Of a DNA stretch of 32,212 bases, positions 1 through 9,978 are shown one piece after another (the first letter of the stretch is position 1; each line of letters starts with the position of its first letter). Origin of the DNA: a virus; IMG/VR virus record IMGVR_UViG_3300049893_001099, positions 1 through 32,212 of that record, one strand, 5' to 3'. The position numbers were made by a program, and so were the translations under genes. The notes beneath the pieces were generated by a model. The model was not told the DNA's origin, did not search any database, and saw only the letters and a list, made by a program, of their open reading frames with translations.

Positions 1-2769
1 ATATCCTAACTCGTTTGCAGTAAATGTGTCATTTGTTGTAACGTCTGTGTCCGAAGTCATTGTTGTACCACAAGTGATAGTTTCTGTATCATTTGTACCA
101 TCAGTTATGTTCACCACCTTTGATGTCCCTCCTACGACATAACATCTATACTGTGTAATTTCCAATCCATCCTTGTGTCCTAGCGCAGCAAGAGATTGTG
201 TCGTTGCAAATCGAGGTGATGATGATGCTATCGTTACACTGATTACACGGAACTCATCAACACCGTACACGCGCGCTGTTCCTGCACCGTCTGCAATAAT
301 GAGCTGGTCATCAGTGCTATCAAGCCCTGTCTCTCCGATACTATCTATTGTTGGTGCTGTACCGTTTGGAATTTCCAACACTCCTCCTCCAACATCAAGA
401 AGTCCTGTCACCACCACGTTTAGGAACGTTGCAAGTGTATTCACGACAAGATTTGTAAACGTACCCAATGCTGAGAAGAATGAATTTGTTGATGTGGCGT
501 TGGTGGTTGTTCCGTTCGTTGCGAAGAAGTTACCCATTGTGGTAAGTCCTGTAAATGTAGGAGATACGCTGAATACGAGACTCCCTGCTGTGCCTGTCTC
601 GTCTGTTACAAGTGCCGCAATCTCTGCCGAGGTGTCAATGCTTGTGCTTGAAACTTTGTTATTGAATACTGCCCAGTCGGCTGATGTGAGACAGCCAGTG
701 ACGATTGATGACGCTGATGTACATCCAAATGAACCTGATACACCTCCAATGAGTGAGCCAAACGTACCTGAGTAGGTAATTGGTGCAGTGACCGATGGTG
801 TTGATGTTGTGTATTCTGCCGCTACGCCAGTACTACTAAACCCCGCAAGCGTGTTTGCTGTTCCTGTATGACCTGATGTTGTCCATGCAAGCCCCGAAAG
901 ATTACTGTGTGTTGTAACAGAAGATGGAAGTGTTGTTGTCCACGATGACGCGTTATCAGCCCACGTTGCTCCTCCATTTTGGAATGTAGTACGAGCGACA
1001 AGTCGTGCTCCCTCCTGTAGCCGAAGAGGAAGTGTTGTAGGGATTGTCCCCGCAGTAGCGGCTGCCAATGTCGTGTATTGATTACGCCCATAAACCATTA
1101 CAAGGTTTCCGTCTGCTTCAATATACCACCACAGGTTTGCGTACCGCGCTGGTGTTAGAGAGGCAAGCGTTCCTGAACCATCGTCATACGAGTCATTATC
1201 CCATTGTGTTTGTCCCATAACAGTAGTAAAACCACCCGCACCATCTCGGTAGTACGCATCAAACGACCCCGACACTGAGGTGTCGATTGCAGGAATAGTG
1301 AATCGGTTATTTCTATCCCACAAATATCCTGTAGAGAGGGTTACATTCCGCGTTCCTGTTTCACCGAGTATCAAGCCACCAGCAAGCTCATCACGTGCAT
1401 ACGGTAGTGTCTGATGGAATCGACGTATGAGTTGTCCACCTACATCAGTAGCGTTACGAGCGTTTTCATTTATGTGAATAACTCCTGCTTCATTCGTCAC
1501 AATAGCAAGCGGGAATGAATCATTGTATGAGAAAGAATCTGATGTGAGCACGACAATTCGCGGAACGCCTGCATTGTATTCAACACCAATCCATCTATTT
1601 GTATTTGTTGGAATTGGAATAGATGTTGATGCGGCAAAGTCTGAGAAGACAACGTTACTTGTTGAAAGTGCGCCAATCTTTATGAGTGCTGTTCCTGAAT
1701 CTACAGAAACAGACCCACCCCCTATATCCGTTACTTGACCACCGCTAATTTTTCCTGAACTTTGTAGGTGGAAAAAGTCATCAATGGTACTGTATGTCGA
1801 TGACGCGGTGTAGTCTAACTTGAGCGAAGTCCCACTTGTCGTTGCGGTCACTGCACCATTCGTGAGGTAGCCAAAGCCGTTGAGTGACGTAGCAAGGCGT
1901 GTAGCGCCGTCAATGTTTAGACCACCAACAAATGTAGAGTTAGAACCTCCACCAACACCGAAGAACGCTACTTCTGTCCCATTGTTTGAGTGTATGTGAA
2001 GTCCTCCTGAACCATGCGATTGAATACCGTGAGCAATGATATGATTGTCTCCAATATCAAGTCCCCCGCCAAACGTAGTTGTCCCATTACCTGTCACCGC
2101 AAGCGCCCCTGTTGAGAGTGTGGTTGCTGTAGCGTTCGTTGCTACGAGATTTACCGTAGTCAACAAGTCTGTTGCGTCGTTGTATGTAAACGCTGGTTCA
2201 GAGCCTACCGTTGAGGGAGATGTAGCAAAAATTATTTCAGTATCTGCAATATTTGTTGATGTTGAAAGTCCACTTCCTCCTGCCGCCGTGTTGTCTATAC
2301 CGTCACATAAACCAGAACCTCCCGTTATAGCCACACAAAAATCAGAAAGAGCCGTCCCTATCGTACCAAAAAGGTTGAGTGACGAGGTGACTGTAGCATT
2401 CGCCATTGAAAGTTGCGTGATTGTGGAAGACGCAAAAACACCAATTCCTACAGTGGTACTTGGTGTGAGTCTATTCCCATCAAAAAGCCAGTTGGAGTTA
2501 CCGCCTCCACCGGTTCCACAGCCACTAGTGCTTACGACACCGTTTATATCTGTTACAAGACAATCACCAGAGGACCCAAGGCTTGGGATACGAAGCCCCC
2601 ATGTTGCAACAGAAGTCTGTACATCACCCGAAGTGTTCACGAACCACGCTGAGCCAGTCATTGTAGACCCAAGAGCGTTTGCCATTTCTTTTGGAGTTGT
2701 GTCCGTATAAAAACCGTACCCTGAGAGTACTGTGACAATTCCGAGGATGAGTGAGAAAAATATGTTCAT
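1..2769 (-). CDS. Giant tail-fibre/adhesin-like protein with N-terminal membrane segment (C-terminus outside window)
   Basis: The minus frame is open from an ATG at 2769 to the window edge (923 codons visible, no stop), so the protein is larger than shown. Residues about 3-21 (IFFSLILGIVTVLSGYGF) form a hydrophobic signal or membrane segment, followed by Gly/Ser/Thr/Asn-rich, probably beta-structured sequence. Around residues 710-780 are SADWAVFNNK, TDETGTAGSLVFSVSPTFTG and ATSTNSFFSALGTF, motifs I associate with phage tail fibres and with Patescibacteria-type surface proteins. The ATG lies 2 nt after the upstream stop, so this is the last visible gene of the virion operon. Position and composition suggest a receptor-binding fibre. 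The N-terminal hydrophobic segment is odd for a virion protein and leaves open a cell-surface adhesin made during infection. Family is inferred from composition, not from a recognised catalytic domain. Confidence 0.75.
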   Translation of the reverse strand, partial: MNIFFSLILGIVTVLSGYGFYTDTTPKEMANALGSTMTGSAWFVNTSGDVQTSVATWGLRIPSLGSSGDCLVTDINGVVSTSGCGTGGGGNSNWLFDGNRLTPSTTVGIGVFASSTITQLSMANATVTSSLNLFGTIGTALSDFCVAITGGSGLCDGIDNTAAGGSGLSTSTNIADTEIIFATSPSTVGSEPAFTYNDATDLLTTVNLVATNATATTLSTGALAVTGNGTTTFGGGLDIGDNHIIAHGIQSHGSGGLHIHSNNGTEVAFFGVGGGSNSTFVGGLNIDGATRLATSLNGFGYLTNGAVTATTSGTSLKLDYTASSTYSTIDDFFHLQSSGKISGGQVTDIGGGSVSVDSGTALIKIGALSTSNVVFSDFAASTSIPIPTNTNRWIGVEYNAGVPRIVVLTSDSFSYNDSFPLAIVTNEAGVIHINENARNATDVGGQLIRRFHQTLPYARDELAGGLILGETGTRNVTLSTGYLWDRNNRFTIPAIDTSVSGSFDAYYRDGAGGFTTVMGQTQWDNDSYDDGSGTLASLTPARYANLWWYIEADGNLVMVYGRNQYTTLAAATAGTIPTTLPLRLQEGARLVARTTFQNGGATWADNASSWTTTLPSSVTTHSNLSGLAWTTSGHTGTANTLAGFSSTGVAAEYTTSTPSVTAPITYSGTFGSLIGGVSGSFGCTSASSIVTGCLTSADWAVFNNKVSSTSIDTSAEIAALVTDETGTAGSLVFSVSPTFTGLTTMGNFFATNGTTTNATSTNSFFSALGTFTNLVVNTLATFLNVVVTGLLDVGGGVLEIPNGTAPTIDSIGETGLDSTDDQLIIADGAGTARVYGVDEFRVISVTIASSSPRFATTQSLAALGHKDGLEITQYRCYVVGGTSKVVNITDGTNDTETITCGTTMTSDTDVTTNDTFTANELGY

Positions 2770-2771
2770 AG

Positions 2772-3743
2772 TTACATTGTGAATATCTCTAATTCCACGA
2801 CCTGCGTAGCAGCATCGCTCTCGAAGTACATTGTCTTACCACCCCATTCCATTCCGTCTTGTGAGCGCGCACCCATTGGAAGCATCGTCATGTATGTACT
2901 GTTGTCACCAGAAACAGGCAATTTGCCCGTAACGTCGCTGTAAAAGAGCGAAGCGCCAGGAGTACGTAGTTTAAACGTCCATGAAACGGTATTTGAAGGG
3001 AATGTATATGAGTACTGTGTGTTCGCAAGTGTGATTGCAACACGATCCACCTCCCAATTCGTAGCACTCTTCACTCCAGGGTTCGTCGTGAAGCCACCAC
3101 CTGGATTAGTGAGGGCAGACATCAGTGCTTTCATCTGTGTATCGTCAAAGCGTACAGAATCTTTTGGTTTAAGTCCCTTGAATACCGCATCCATTGCGTC
3201 AATCTTTTCACCTATCTTCTCTGGTGCGTTTTCCTTAATTGCCGTGAGGATTTTATCAAGTGCCTTTTCCATTTTTCCAATTGCTGCTGTAAGTGGAACT
3301 AGATCTACTTCAGGTGCTTCATGTTCTGTTTCAAGAATTGTTTTTTGTAAATCTCGAAGTGCTGCAACAACATCTTTATTGTCTGTTTTATTTTTTGAAA
3401 TAGATTCAGCAAGTTTATTTATTGCCGTAAAAATAGGTTCAAACGAAACCTCTTTTTCGTTTACAGTCACCTCCATTTTCTTATGTTGCAAAGCCATTTG
3501 TAAGTTACGCAATTCTCGGCACACCTCTGTGGAATCTTTACTCTCCATTACTCGGGTCTGTTTTTCGATCTCTGCTACTACAGTTTGTAGTCCAAGTATT
3601 ACCGGTGTGGCAACTGCTTTCCCAATACTTTCTGTCGTTGCGCCCATGTCTACGGTTATGTTCTTTGACAAGAAAGCAACCTTAACTTCGTCAAGTTTTT
3701 TCCCAAGAAAAGCGAGCGCCTGATTTATAGTTTTCTCATTCAT
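2772..3743 (-). CDS. Virion-operon protein, coiled-coil N-terminus and beta-rich C-terminus
   Basis: A 323-aa protein I do not recognise. Residues about 1-200 are charged and helical, with Lys/Glu-rich stretches and repeated phrases such as INKLAESISKNK and IGKMEKALDKILTAI, consistent with long coiled coils. The last 100 residues (from about NWEVDRVAITLANTQYSYTF) are aromatic and Ser/Thr-rich and look like a small beta-sandwich. It sits between the portal and the giant fibre, 3 nt after the portal and 2 nt before the fibre, so it is co-transcribed. A trimeric coiled coil carrying a beta head would fit a head fibre, neck fibre or fibre-attachment protein, but this is inference. The start is preceded by AATAATAT and no Shine-Dalgarno. 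Confidence 0.8.
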   Translation of the reverse strand: MNEKTINQALAFLGKKLDEVKVAFLSKNITVDMGATTESIGKAVATPVILGLQTVVAEIEKQTRVMESKDSTEVCRELRNLQMALQHKKMEVTVNEKEVSFEPIFTAINKLAESISKNKTDNKDVVAALRDLQKTILETEHEAPEVDLVPLTAAIGKMEKALDKILTAIKENAPEKIGEKIDAMDAVFKGLKPKDSVRFDDTQMKALMSALTNPGGGFTTNPGVKSATNWEVDRVAITLANTQYSYTFPSNTVSWTFKLRTPGASLFYSDVTGKLPVSGDNSTYMTMLPMGARSQDGMEWGGKTMYFESDAATQVVELEIFTM

Positions 3744-3746
3744 ATA

Positions 3747-5654
3747 TTATTCAGCAGTTGGTTGAAGTAATTGTTGACCCTCATTAAGTGGAGTACCCTC
3801 TTGAGAGGTAGGAACTACGGGCGCAGGTGTCACAGGTGGTAGGAAATCTGCCATAGTTTTTCCACGAAAGGCGAGCTTCTCTTTAAGGTAAAGATCCTTA
3901 TTTGCGGTAAAGAATTCAGGTGCGAGCGTTGTTACCCACTGAACCTCCTCGTCAAATTCAGCACGTTCAAGTTCCTTCTCCTTCTTGTGGAACGAATCAG
4001 GCAGTATCTGGAAATCATACTCCCAATCATCGAGATACGATTTCTCCATTGAAACAATCTTGTAAGCGACACCTTGTTCCTCCATTGCAGCAGCTCGTGC
4101 TTCAAGCTCATCCTCAGAGAGTATATCTGCTTTATTCTTTGCAATGTGGATATCAAGAACACCACGAGTTCCGTCACCGAAGGTGTAGTCCTCGATAGAA
4201 ATAATCTGATCCTTAATCGTGACGCTCGCTGCCTTATCGTTGATGAAGTGCGAGAGAACTACCTTGTTACGGAGTTTTGTCTTCTGTAGCCATAGGTTTT
4301 CAAGCGCAAGGTACAGACTTCCCTTGATTTCCTGTGCTCGTTGATCTGCTATGACGACCTCCCGCGCAGTCTTATTGCCACCCGCTGATTGCCCCTGTTG
4401 CGCGCGGTCAACGGAGATCATCTCTAGTCCCTTATCGAGTACAGAAAGCATCATAAACTCGCCTTGGTTAGGTCCTTCGTAAGGGAAGGTCTTCACCTGA
4501 TTGATATCAGGGACGTAGTACTTGTTATCCTCGTCAATAAATTGATCAGAGACATCGAATAGGTCTTTATTTTGCAGTCCAATGAGAAACGGCTTCTTTG
4601 CAGAGCGGTAGAGCTTATCAATAATCGTATTGATAACCGTGTTCTTATGCTCCTGATACGCTTCCATGAGTTGCCCAAACGGCATACCGACAAAGAAGTT
4701 CGTGTTTGCGTAGTATTCTGCTTGCTGTACCGCGAATGGGTATACCTTTTCCTTATCACCCCAGAGAAGCGGAGCTTGAAGAAGAAGGATACCGTTCACC
4801 CAGATTTCGTAGAGATCACGTTCTTTATCATAAAGCCTGAACACTTCATAGTCATTTTCATCTTCAATACGCTCTTCCCATTCAGCGAAGAAGGTTGTCC
4901 CTGCAAGTTGCTGGATTTCTTGTGTGCCTTTCTTGTCTTTTACAAACTCGTAGTTTTTGTACTTACTGAACTCAACCTCAAGATTCCCTTTCGTGTAGTG
5001 CTGTACCCACGCGATACGTGGCTGTTTCTGTACATCGTTTGTATAAAAAGTCCACCAGAAAAACTCCTGTGGATTGATTAGTGTCGTGAATGGCTTGCCT
5101 GTCATCTTCACGTACTCACGTTTCGTCTCTACCTCACCTGTAAGAGAGTTAAAGGACACGACACGATCACGCATTGCACCACCTGTCTTATAACCTTCGT
5201 ATTCAAAAATGACACCATGCGAGAGCATGTGCCATATTTCACGGAACGAGTGGAGTGTTGGATTGCCATCTTTGAAGGACTGTTGTGTAATGTTCTTGAA
5301 TATCTCCGCACGTACCTGTGAACGGATTCCTTTCTTATTCTTAGCCACAAACGCCATTCCAGGGACGGAGAGTCCTACACCTGCAGCGATTGCTTTCATC
5401 TTCACGCGGGACACATTGTCCATCATGTTGGATTGCCATGCTTCCTTACCTTGCGATTCCCGAGAGAGTGTGAAGCCGTTCAGAATCATCTCAGAGTCAT
5501 CAATCATATCGTTCCAGGAACGATCTCCATCAGGTCCCGAGAAGTGTGGCATTATCTTGTCCTTGAGTTCAATCATATCGGTAAGATACCCGTATGACTT
5601 TACACGAGCTGCGTTTTCTTTATCCGACGACACGTATACTTTTGTTGATGACAT
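3747..5654 (-). CDS. Portal protein
   Basis: A 635-aa portal, the dodecameric ring at the capsid vertex through which DNA is packaged and ejected. Length and sequence fit P22-like/podophage portals: an N-terminal charged region, a central block with many aromatics (NPQEFFWWTFYTND, residues about 190-205), and a helical core with EHKNTVINTIIDKLYRSAKKPFLI (about 325-350), followed by the DRAQQGQSAGGNKTAREV region and an acidic, Gln/Pro-rich C-terminal tail. It is placed after the ejection-protein candidates rather than beside the terminase, unlike the usual order terminase-portal-scaffold-capsid. A TGTTATAAT extended -10 sits 10 nt before the ATG, so this gene may have its own promoter with an extremely short leader. 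No Shine-Dalgarno precedes the start. Confidence 0.85.
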   Translation of the reverse strand: MSSTKVYVSSDKENAARVKSYGYLTDMIELKDKIMPHFSGPDGDRSWNDMIDDSEMILNGFTLSRESQGKEAWQSNMMDNVSRVKMKAIAAGVGLSVPGMAFVAKNKKGIRSQVRAEIFKNITQQSFKDGNPTLHSFREIWHMLSHGVIFEYEGYKTGGAMRDRVVSFNSLTGEVETKREYVKMTGKPFTTLINPQEFFWWTFYTNDVQKQPRIAWVQHYTKGNLEVEFSKYKNYEFVKDKKGTQEIQQLAGTTFFAEWEERIEDENDYEVFRLYDKERDLYEIWVNGILLLQAPLLWGDKEKVYPFAVQQAEYYANTNFFVGMPFGQLMEAYQEHKNTVINTIIDKLYRSAKKPFLIGLQNKDLFDVSDQFIDEDNKYYVPDINQVKTFPYEGPNQGEFMMLSVLDKGLEMISVDRAQQGQSAGGNKTAREVVIADQRAQEIKGSLYLALENLWLQKTKLRNKVVLSHFINDKAASVTIKDQIISIEDYTFGDGTRGVLDIHIAKNKADILSEDELEARAAAMEEQGVAYKIVSMEKSYLDDWEYDFQILPDSFHKKEKELERAEFDEEVQWVTTLAPEFFTANKDLYLKEKLAFRGKTMADFLPPVTPAPVVPTSQEGTPLNEGQQLLQPTAE

Positions 5655-5664
5655 ATACTTTATT

Positions 5665-5673
5665 ATTATAACA
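5665..5673 (-). promoter_or_regulatory. Extended -10 promoter candidate upstream of the portal gene
   Basis: On the minus strand the 34-bp gap before the portal contains TGTTATAAT, an extended -10 box (TGn plus consensus TATAAT). No good -35 is seen. The predicted start of transcription would be about 5658, giving a leader of about 4 nt before the ATG at 5654. Confidence 0.4.
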
Positions 5674-5688
5674 TACTACTGATAGTGA

Positions 5689-8600
5689 CTACTTATACTT
5701 ATCCATAACACTTCCACCATCTGATTTATTTTTATACTTATCCATTACATCCCCACTAGCTGATTTTTTCTTATATTTGCTCATTACATCATTTGATTCA
5801 CTCTCGGGAACAGCTTTCTTGAGTAATTGTTGTGCCTGTATAGAACCGGGGATACCCAATATTGCACCTACTGATGTTGAAAATTCAATGAATCCTTTTG
5901 CTTTTGTTTCTGGTTTTGATCCTTCAAACATCTTCTTTGCACCCTCAAGGACATTCTGTGGTACATCAATAATCGGCATAAAAGCTGAGTCGTAGAAGTA
6001 ACTTCCCATGATATTACCCATAAATGGAACAGTGCCGAGGAGTTCCATAAGATACGACTTCTGTGCATATGGCATCTTGTCTGGATCCTCTTCTGGTGGT
6101 TCCTCTCCGGTGATCGCATCAGTAACTGCGCGTACACCAATACGGGTACCTGTTGCTGCAAGTGATGAAAGCATTATCCAGAACATCACATTAGCTGCAT
6201 GCTTTGGGTCTTTTTGTGCAATACCTACACGGATTGCATCGTGGCGAATTCGTGAAAAACGAAAGAGTACAAAGTTTTGGAATTGAAAGAGTACACGATC
6301 GAATGATTTATTTCCTGTAAGTGAGCCACGGCTAATCGCAAGTGGCACATCTTTGAATGAAGAAGAAGCCTGTGTACGTCGTGTCACAAGCTGTGCATAC
6401 TCTACAGCTTCCTGATTTATATTATTTGGATCTACAGGTAGTCCGAGAGCATCCATTTTCTGCATGTACGCACCGAGCGCTACTGAGCTTGCAACAACTT
6501 TATCAACAAACTTCATAGGGATAAACCCTTTTGACTGAAGTTCAGTAAGCCACCCACCGTCTTTCAGTTCAGCAATCGCTGTTTCACCACCCACACGTTC
6601 ACGGAGTTCCGGGAAAGAAAGCACCATATCACGGAGTTCCTTATTCATTATGAAATTATTTGTCCCCGTTACAACTGCTGACGGACCTATCATTCCCATC
6701 CCATCCACAAGTGCGGTCCACTGAATCGCTACCGTAGAGAGTTTAAGTCCAAGGATACCTGCACTGATATTCTTACGAAGCATATCAAGTATTGCAATCT
6801 GATTTGCACCCGCTGCTCCCCCCTGGCGAGCGACAACATCAATATATTCAAGCATAAGCAACTGTCCGGCATCTCCGGCTACTTCGCGATATTCTGGTGT
6901 ACGAACAATCTCACCAAGCATCTTTGAATCCTTCGCAAAATTGAGGAAGTACGCCGTATTATCGGTATGTTTCATAAACACCGTCATTGCATTTATCTCA
7001 ATTTTCTGTCTTCCAGCACCTTCTCGTTTCTTAACAAACGCAGGATTGATATTTGATTTTACACGCTCACCAACATCAGCCATTGACTTACCATATTCAA
7101 CTACCTCTGGACCCATACGGAGGTACACCTCTGCCTCATCCATTGCGCTCCAGTCGGTCATAAAGGAGAAGTAGTTATTTACCTGGCGTACTTCTTGATT
7201 GTATACCTCACGCTGCACACGTTGAATTGTAGGAAAATTTTTGTTCATCTGTGATCGCATCAAATCGAGAACCTCCTGTTCTTGTTTTGAAAGGGTAACT
7301 GCATCAATTTCTTTCTGGGTATACCCATTATTTTTCAATTTTTCCACACCGCCATCCTGCTCTCGGGCAGCAACAAGACCCATTCGCGTGAAGTTTGTTT
7401 CATCAAGTTTGTACTCATTTGCAAGATCGATGACTGGATCTTGAGTACCATACTTATCATTAAGATACGCATTATAGTCACGGTCGAAACGCTGCTTTAT
7501 ATTCCGGTGGTTTGCACCGTCATACGTCCCCTTAGATCCATCAAGGACATCAGTAATTACATCAATCGGAGAGAGAACCATATCAATACGGCTTGCCTCA
7601 TTCATTGCTTTCTGCATGTAGTTACGGAGTTTCTGACTTCGTGTCAGACGCTCTCCTGCCTTCGGCACGACTAATTCACCCTTATTCAAAGGCTTTGTAC
7701 CTTCTTTAAGCTCAGTCATTACATGCTGTTTCTCGTACTCATAGACTTCTTTACGAGTTCGGAACTTTGTTCTTCCAAGTTTTTCAAGTAATGCAATATC
7801 ATTAAGCACTGCCTCGAGTGTTGGTGCAGGAATATCTTTAAATGGTGTACGATTCAGAATCTCAATATTCTGGAGAAGTCGGTAAGGAATTTCTACATCC
7901 TCACCATTCTGTGCTTGTTGCTCAAAGTGTGCTTTTGCCTTCTGTAGCTTATCGATAGTGTCCTTATTGTGTCCTTTAAGTTCATACGCAGATACAATCT
8001 CCTGTATCTTAGCCTTATATTCTATAGAAACGGAAGGAGACTCTGTGGCACGTTTTACTGTCTTAATAATTTGATTACGGTATTGTCGCTTCTGTGTATC
8101 AGCAACAACTCGATCTATACGTTCCTGAAGTTCGGGAAGCGCTTTCTGTAATTGCTCATCAGTCTGGATATTACGTATTGTCTTTATAAAACCAGCCCTA
8201 TCTTCCGGAACCATCTTCGATTCACTAATCAAATCAATGATCTCAGTCTGCGTTGCTGCTACTTGGTCACGGGTTAGTTTTGCACCCTCACGATATCCAC
8301 GGGCAAGAGTAGTAATTCTATCTTTAAGTAAAGTCGATTCACGTTTCTGTATAAACGGAGCTTTCTCGACTTCTGTACTTTGTTTGATTGCCGCTTTTGT
8401 TTCAGCAGGAGTCATTGATCGTCGTTGTTTCTTCAGGTCTGCAACAAATTTATCAATGAATACTTTACGTTCAGCAGTTGCATCATCCTGCATTTTTTGA
8501 AGAAACTGTGTGTATTCATAATCATTAAACCGTTCAGGACCTACCTGTTCACTCACAAAAGAAAGCATTGATTCATACAACCGTTTCTGTTTTTCAGTCT

Positions 8601-9975
8601 TCACTTCTTTACCATTAAGAAGTTCACTCGCGAGTTTCATGTCCGCTTTCGAACGCATATCTTCTGGCATGAAAGAAGGATACGTTCCTTTTAACCGTTT
8701 ATACCCATCCTCGGAAGGTACAATCGCACCACCTCGCGTGGTATCGATCGACATCTCTAACATTTGGTTTACTTGTCCAAAAGCATTTTCGACATCCTGT
8801 TTTGTTTTTTCTATTGCTTTTTCATCGACTTGGGGTACAGACGGTTTCCCTCCACTCACATCCTCAATACTCATACCGAGCCTGAGCTTACCACCTGTCT
8901 CTTTATCCGCAGCGGTAATCACCTCTCCACCCGCAGCGAGTCCACCTCCAAGGATAGCACCAAAGAACGCTGATTCTGGTACGCCCTGAAATAACGATCG
9001 ATTCTTGTCCACCTCCTGCATAGCTGCATTGAGCGTAATTTCCTGCAATCCTTCAGTTGTACCTTCCTCTACTGCTTGTTTTGCAATATTTCCTGCAACG
9101 TTCTTTAAAATCTGTGTCTTTACGGCACGAGTTGCCTGTGTCCTATTTAAAAATCGAGATATTGGAAGTGTCTCAAGAATACCGTTTACAAGCCCCACCT
9201 GAACCATTATCCTACGCGCTTGCTCATCTGTACCTCCAAGAGCTTTTGCTTCTCTGTATGAAAAACCGCCTTCGAGTGCTGCTGAATATGAAAGAGTTGC
9301 AAGAGTACTTGCAATAGGACCAGCTGGAAGTGTTGCAGCACCAACAAGAACTCCACCAAGGAGATTTGGTGCGTTTTGTACTATACCTGCGGCAATTGCC
9401 TTGTGTTGTTCACCACTATTCGGATCAAATGAAAACTTTGGAAGTGTTTGTCCAAGGACTTCTGCAAGTTTGTAGTCATTCTCGCCTGCTTCTTCAAGTT
9501 TTTTACCGACATTTCGTAACACTTCTCCAACCTTATCTCGAAGGACCGTAGAACTTTTCATATACACCGCTTCACGACTACCGACTTGAGTAGCAAGCTG
9601 ACCGAGCGATGTCTCAAGACCGGAGAATGTTTGAAGTAACCCGGTCTGTGCTGCCGTACCCTGATTGCGTATCTCAGGAATCGAACGCACCACGTTCACA
9701 AATAACCCCGTCGCATCTTTCAACACATCGTATGTATTTACCTTTGATGTTGTTGGAGTTGTCGTTTTTGTTGGAGCCGGCTGTGTAACAGGAATTGCAT
9801 CCTTTGCAAAAGATGGAGTAGGAATTGGTACTTCTTTCGGTGCAAGACGACGTGCAAGATCTTCTGGAATCTTATTGTATGTACCAAGATCTTGAACAGG
9901 AGAAAGCACACCCATACTAGAAGTATCTACAGCAGGTGTTTTGTATTTTGCTAATATTTCATCCCGTGTTGCCAT
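5689..9975 (-). CDS. Very large internal virion / DNA-ejection-type protein
   Basis: A 1428-aa protein, the largest complete gene here. Size, position among structural genes and alternating Ala/Gly-rich amphipathic or hydrophobic segments (for example NLLGGVLVGAATLPAGPIAS near residue 205, FFGAILGGGLAAGGE near 340, NVMFWIMLSSLAATGT near 1265) resemble the large internal/ejection proteins of podophages (T7 gp16 class). The middle (about 380-760) is charged and helical. I see no lytic transglycosylase or other catalytic motif. The C-terminus ends in a 13-aa repeat, VMSKYK / VMDKYK / VMDKYK, and a related DEILAKYK lies at residues 4-11, so the same short motif caps both ends. It begins 3 nt after the stop of the 356-aa gene and is probably packaged inside the head and ejected with the DNA; that role is inference. 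Confidence 0.8.
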   Translation of the reverse strand: MATRDEILAKYKTPAVDTSSMGVLSPVQDLGTYNKIPEDLARRLAPKEVPIPTPSFAKDAIPVTQPAPTKTTTPTTSKVNTYDVLKDATGLFVNVVRSIPEIRNQGTAAQTGLLQTFSGLETSLGQLATQVGSREAVYMKSSTVLRDKVGEVLRNVGKKLEEAGENDYKLAEVLGQTLPKFSFDPNSGEQHKAIAAGIVQNAPNLLGGVLVGAATLPAGPIASTLATLSYSAALEGGFSYREAKALGGTDEQARRIMVQVGLVNGILETLPISRFLNRTQATRAVKTQILKNVAGNIAKQAVEEGTTEGLQEITLNAAMQEVDKNRSLFQGVPESAFFGAILGGGLAAGGEVITAADKETGGKLRLGMSIEDVSGGKPSVPQVDEKAIEKTKQDVENAFGQVNQMLEMSIDTTRGGAIVPSEDGYKRLKGTYPSFMPEDMRSKADMKLASELLNGKEVKTEKQKRLYESMLSFVSEQVGPERFNDYEYTQFLQKMQDDATAERKVFIDKFVADLKKQRRSMTPAETKAAIKQSTEVEKAPFIQKRESTLLKDRITTLARGYREGAKLTRDQVAATQTEIIDLISESKMVPEDRAGFIKTIRNIQTDEQLQKALPELQERIDRVVADTQKRQYRNQIIKTVKRATESPSVSIEYKAKIQEIVSAYELKGHNKDTIDKLQKAKAHFEQQAQNGEDVEIPYRLLQNIEILNRTPFKDIPAPTLEAVLNDIALLEKLGRTKFRTRKEVYEYEKQHVMTELKEGTKPLNKGELVVPKAGERLTRSQKLRNYMQKAMNEASRIDMVLSPIDVITDVLDGSKGTYDGANHRNIKQRFDRDYNAYLNDKYGTQDPVIDLANEYKLDETNFTRMGLVAAREQDGGVEKLKNNGYTQKEIDAVTLSKQEQEVLDLMRSQMNKNFPTIQRVQREVYNQEVRQVNNYFSFMTDWSAMDEAEVYLRMGPEVVEYGKSMADVGERVKSNINPAFVKKREGAGRQKIEINAMTVFMKHTDNTAYFLNFAKDSKMLGEIVRTPEYREVAGDAGQLLMLEYIDVVARQGGAAGANQIAILDMLRKNISAGILGLKLSTVAIQWTALVDGMGMIGPSAVVTGTNNFIMNKELRDMVLSFPELRERVGGETAIAELKDGGWLTELQSKGFIPMKFVDKVVASSVALGAYMQKMDALGLPVDPNNINQEAVEYAQLVTRRTQASSSFKDVPLAISRGSLTGNKSFDRVLFQFQNFVLFRFSRIRHDAIRVGIAQKDPKHAANVMFWIMLSSLAATGTRIGVRAVTDAITGEEPPEEDPDKMPYAQKSYLMELLGTVPFMGNIMGSYFYDSAFMPIIDVPQNVLEGAKKMFEGSKPETKAKGFIEFSTSVGAILGIPGSIQAQQLLKKAVPESESNDVMSKYKKKSASGDVMDKYKNKSDGGSVMDKYK

Positions 9976-9978
9976 AGA

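Noticed and set aside
1-2710. Plus-strand frames of 200-221 codons in the left-edge region
   Set aside because: They lie antisense to one continuous minus-strand frame of over 900 codons, with Val/Thr/Pro composition expected of its shadow.
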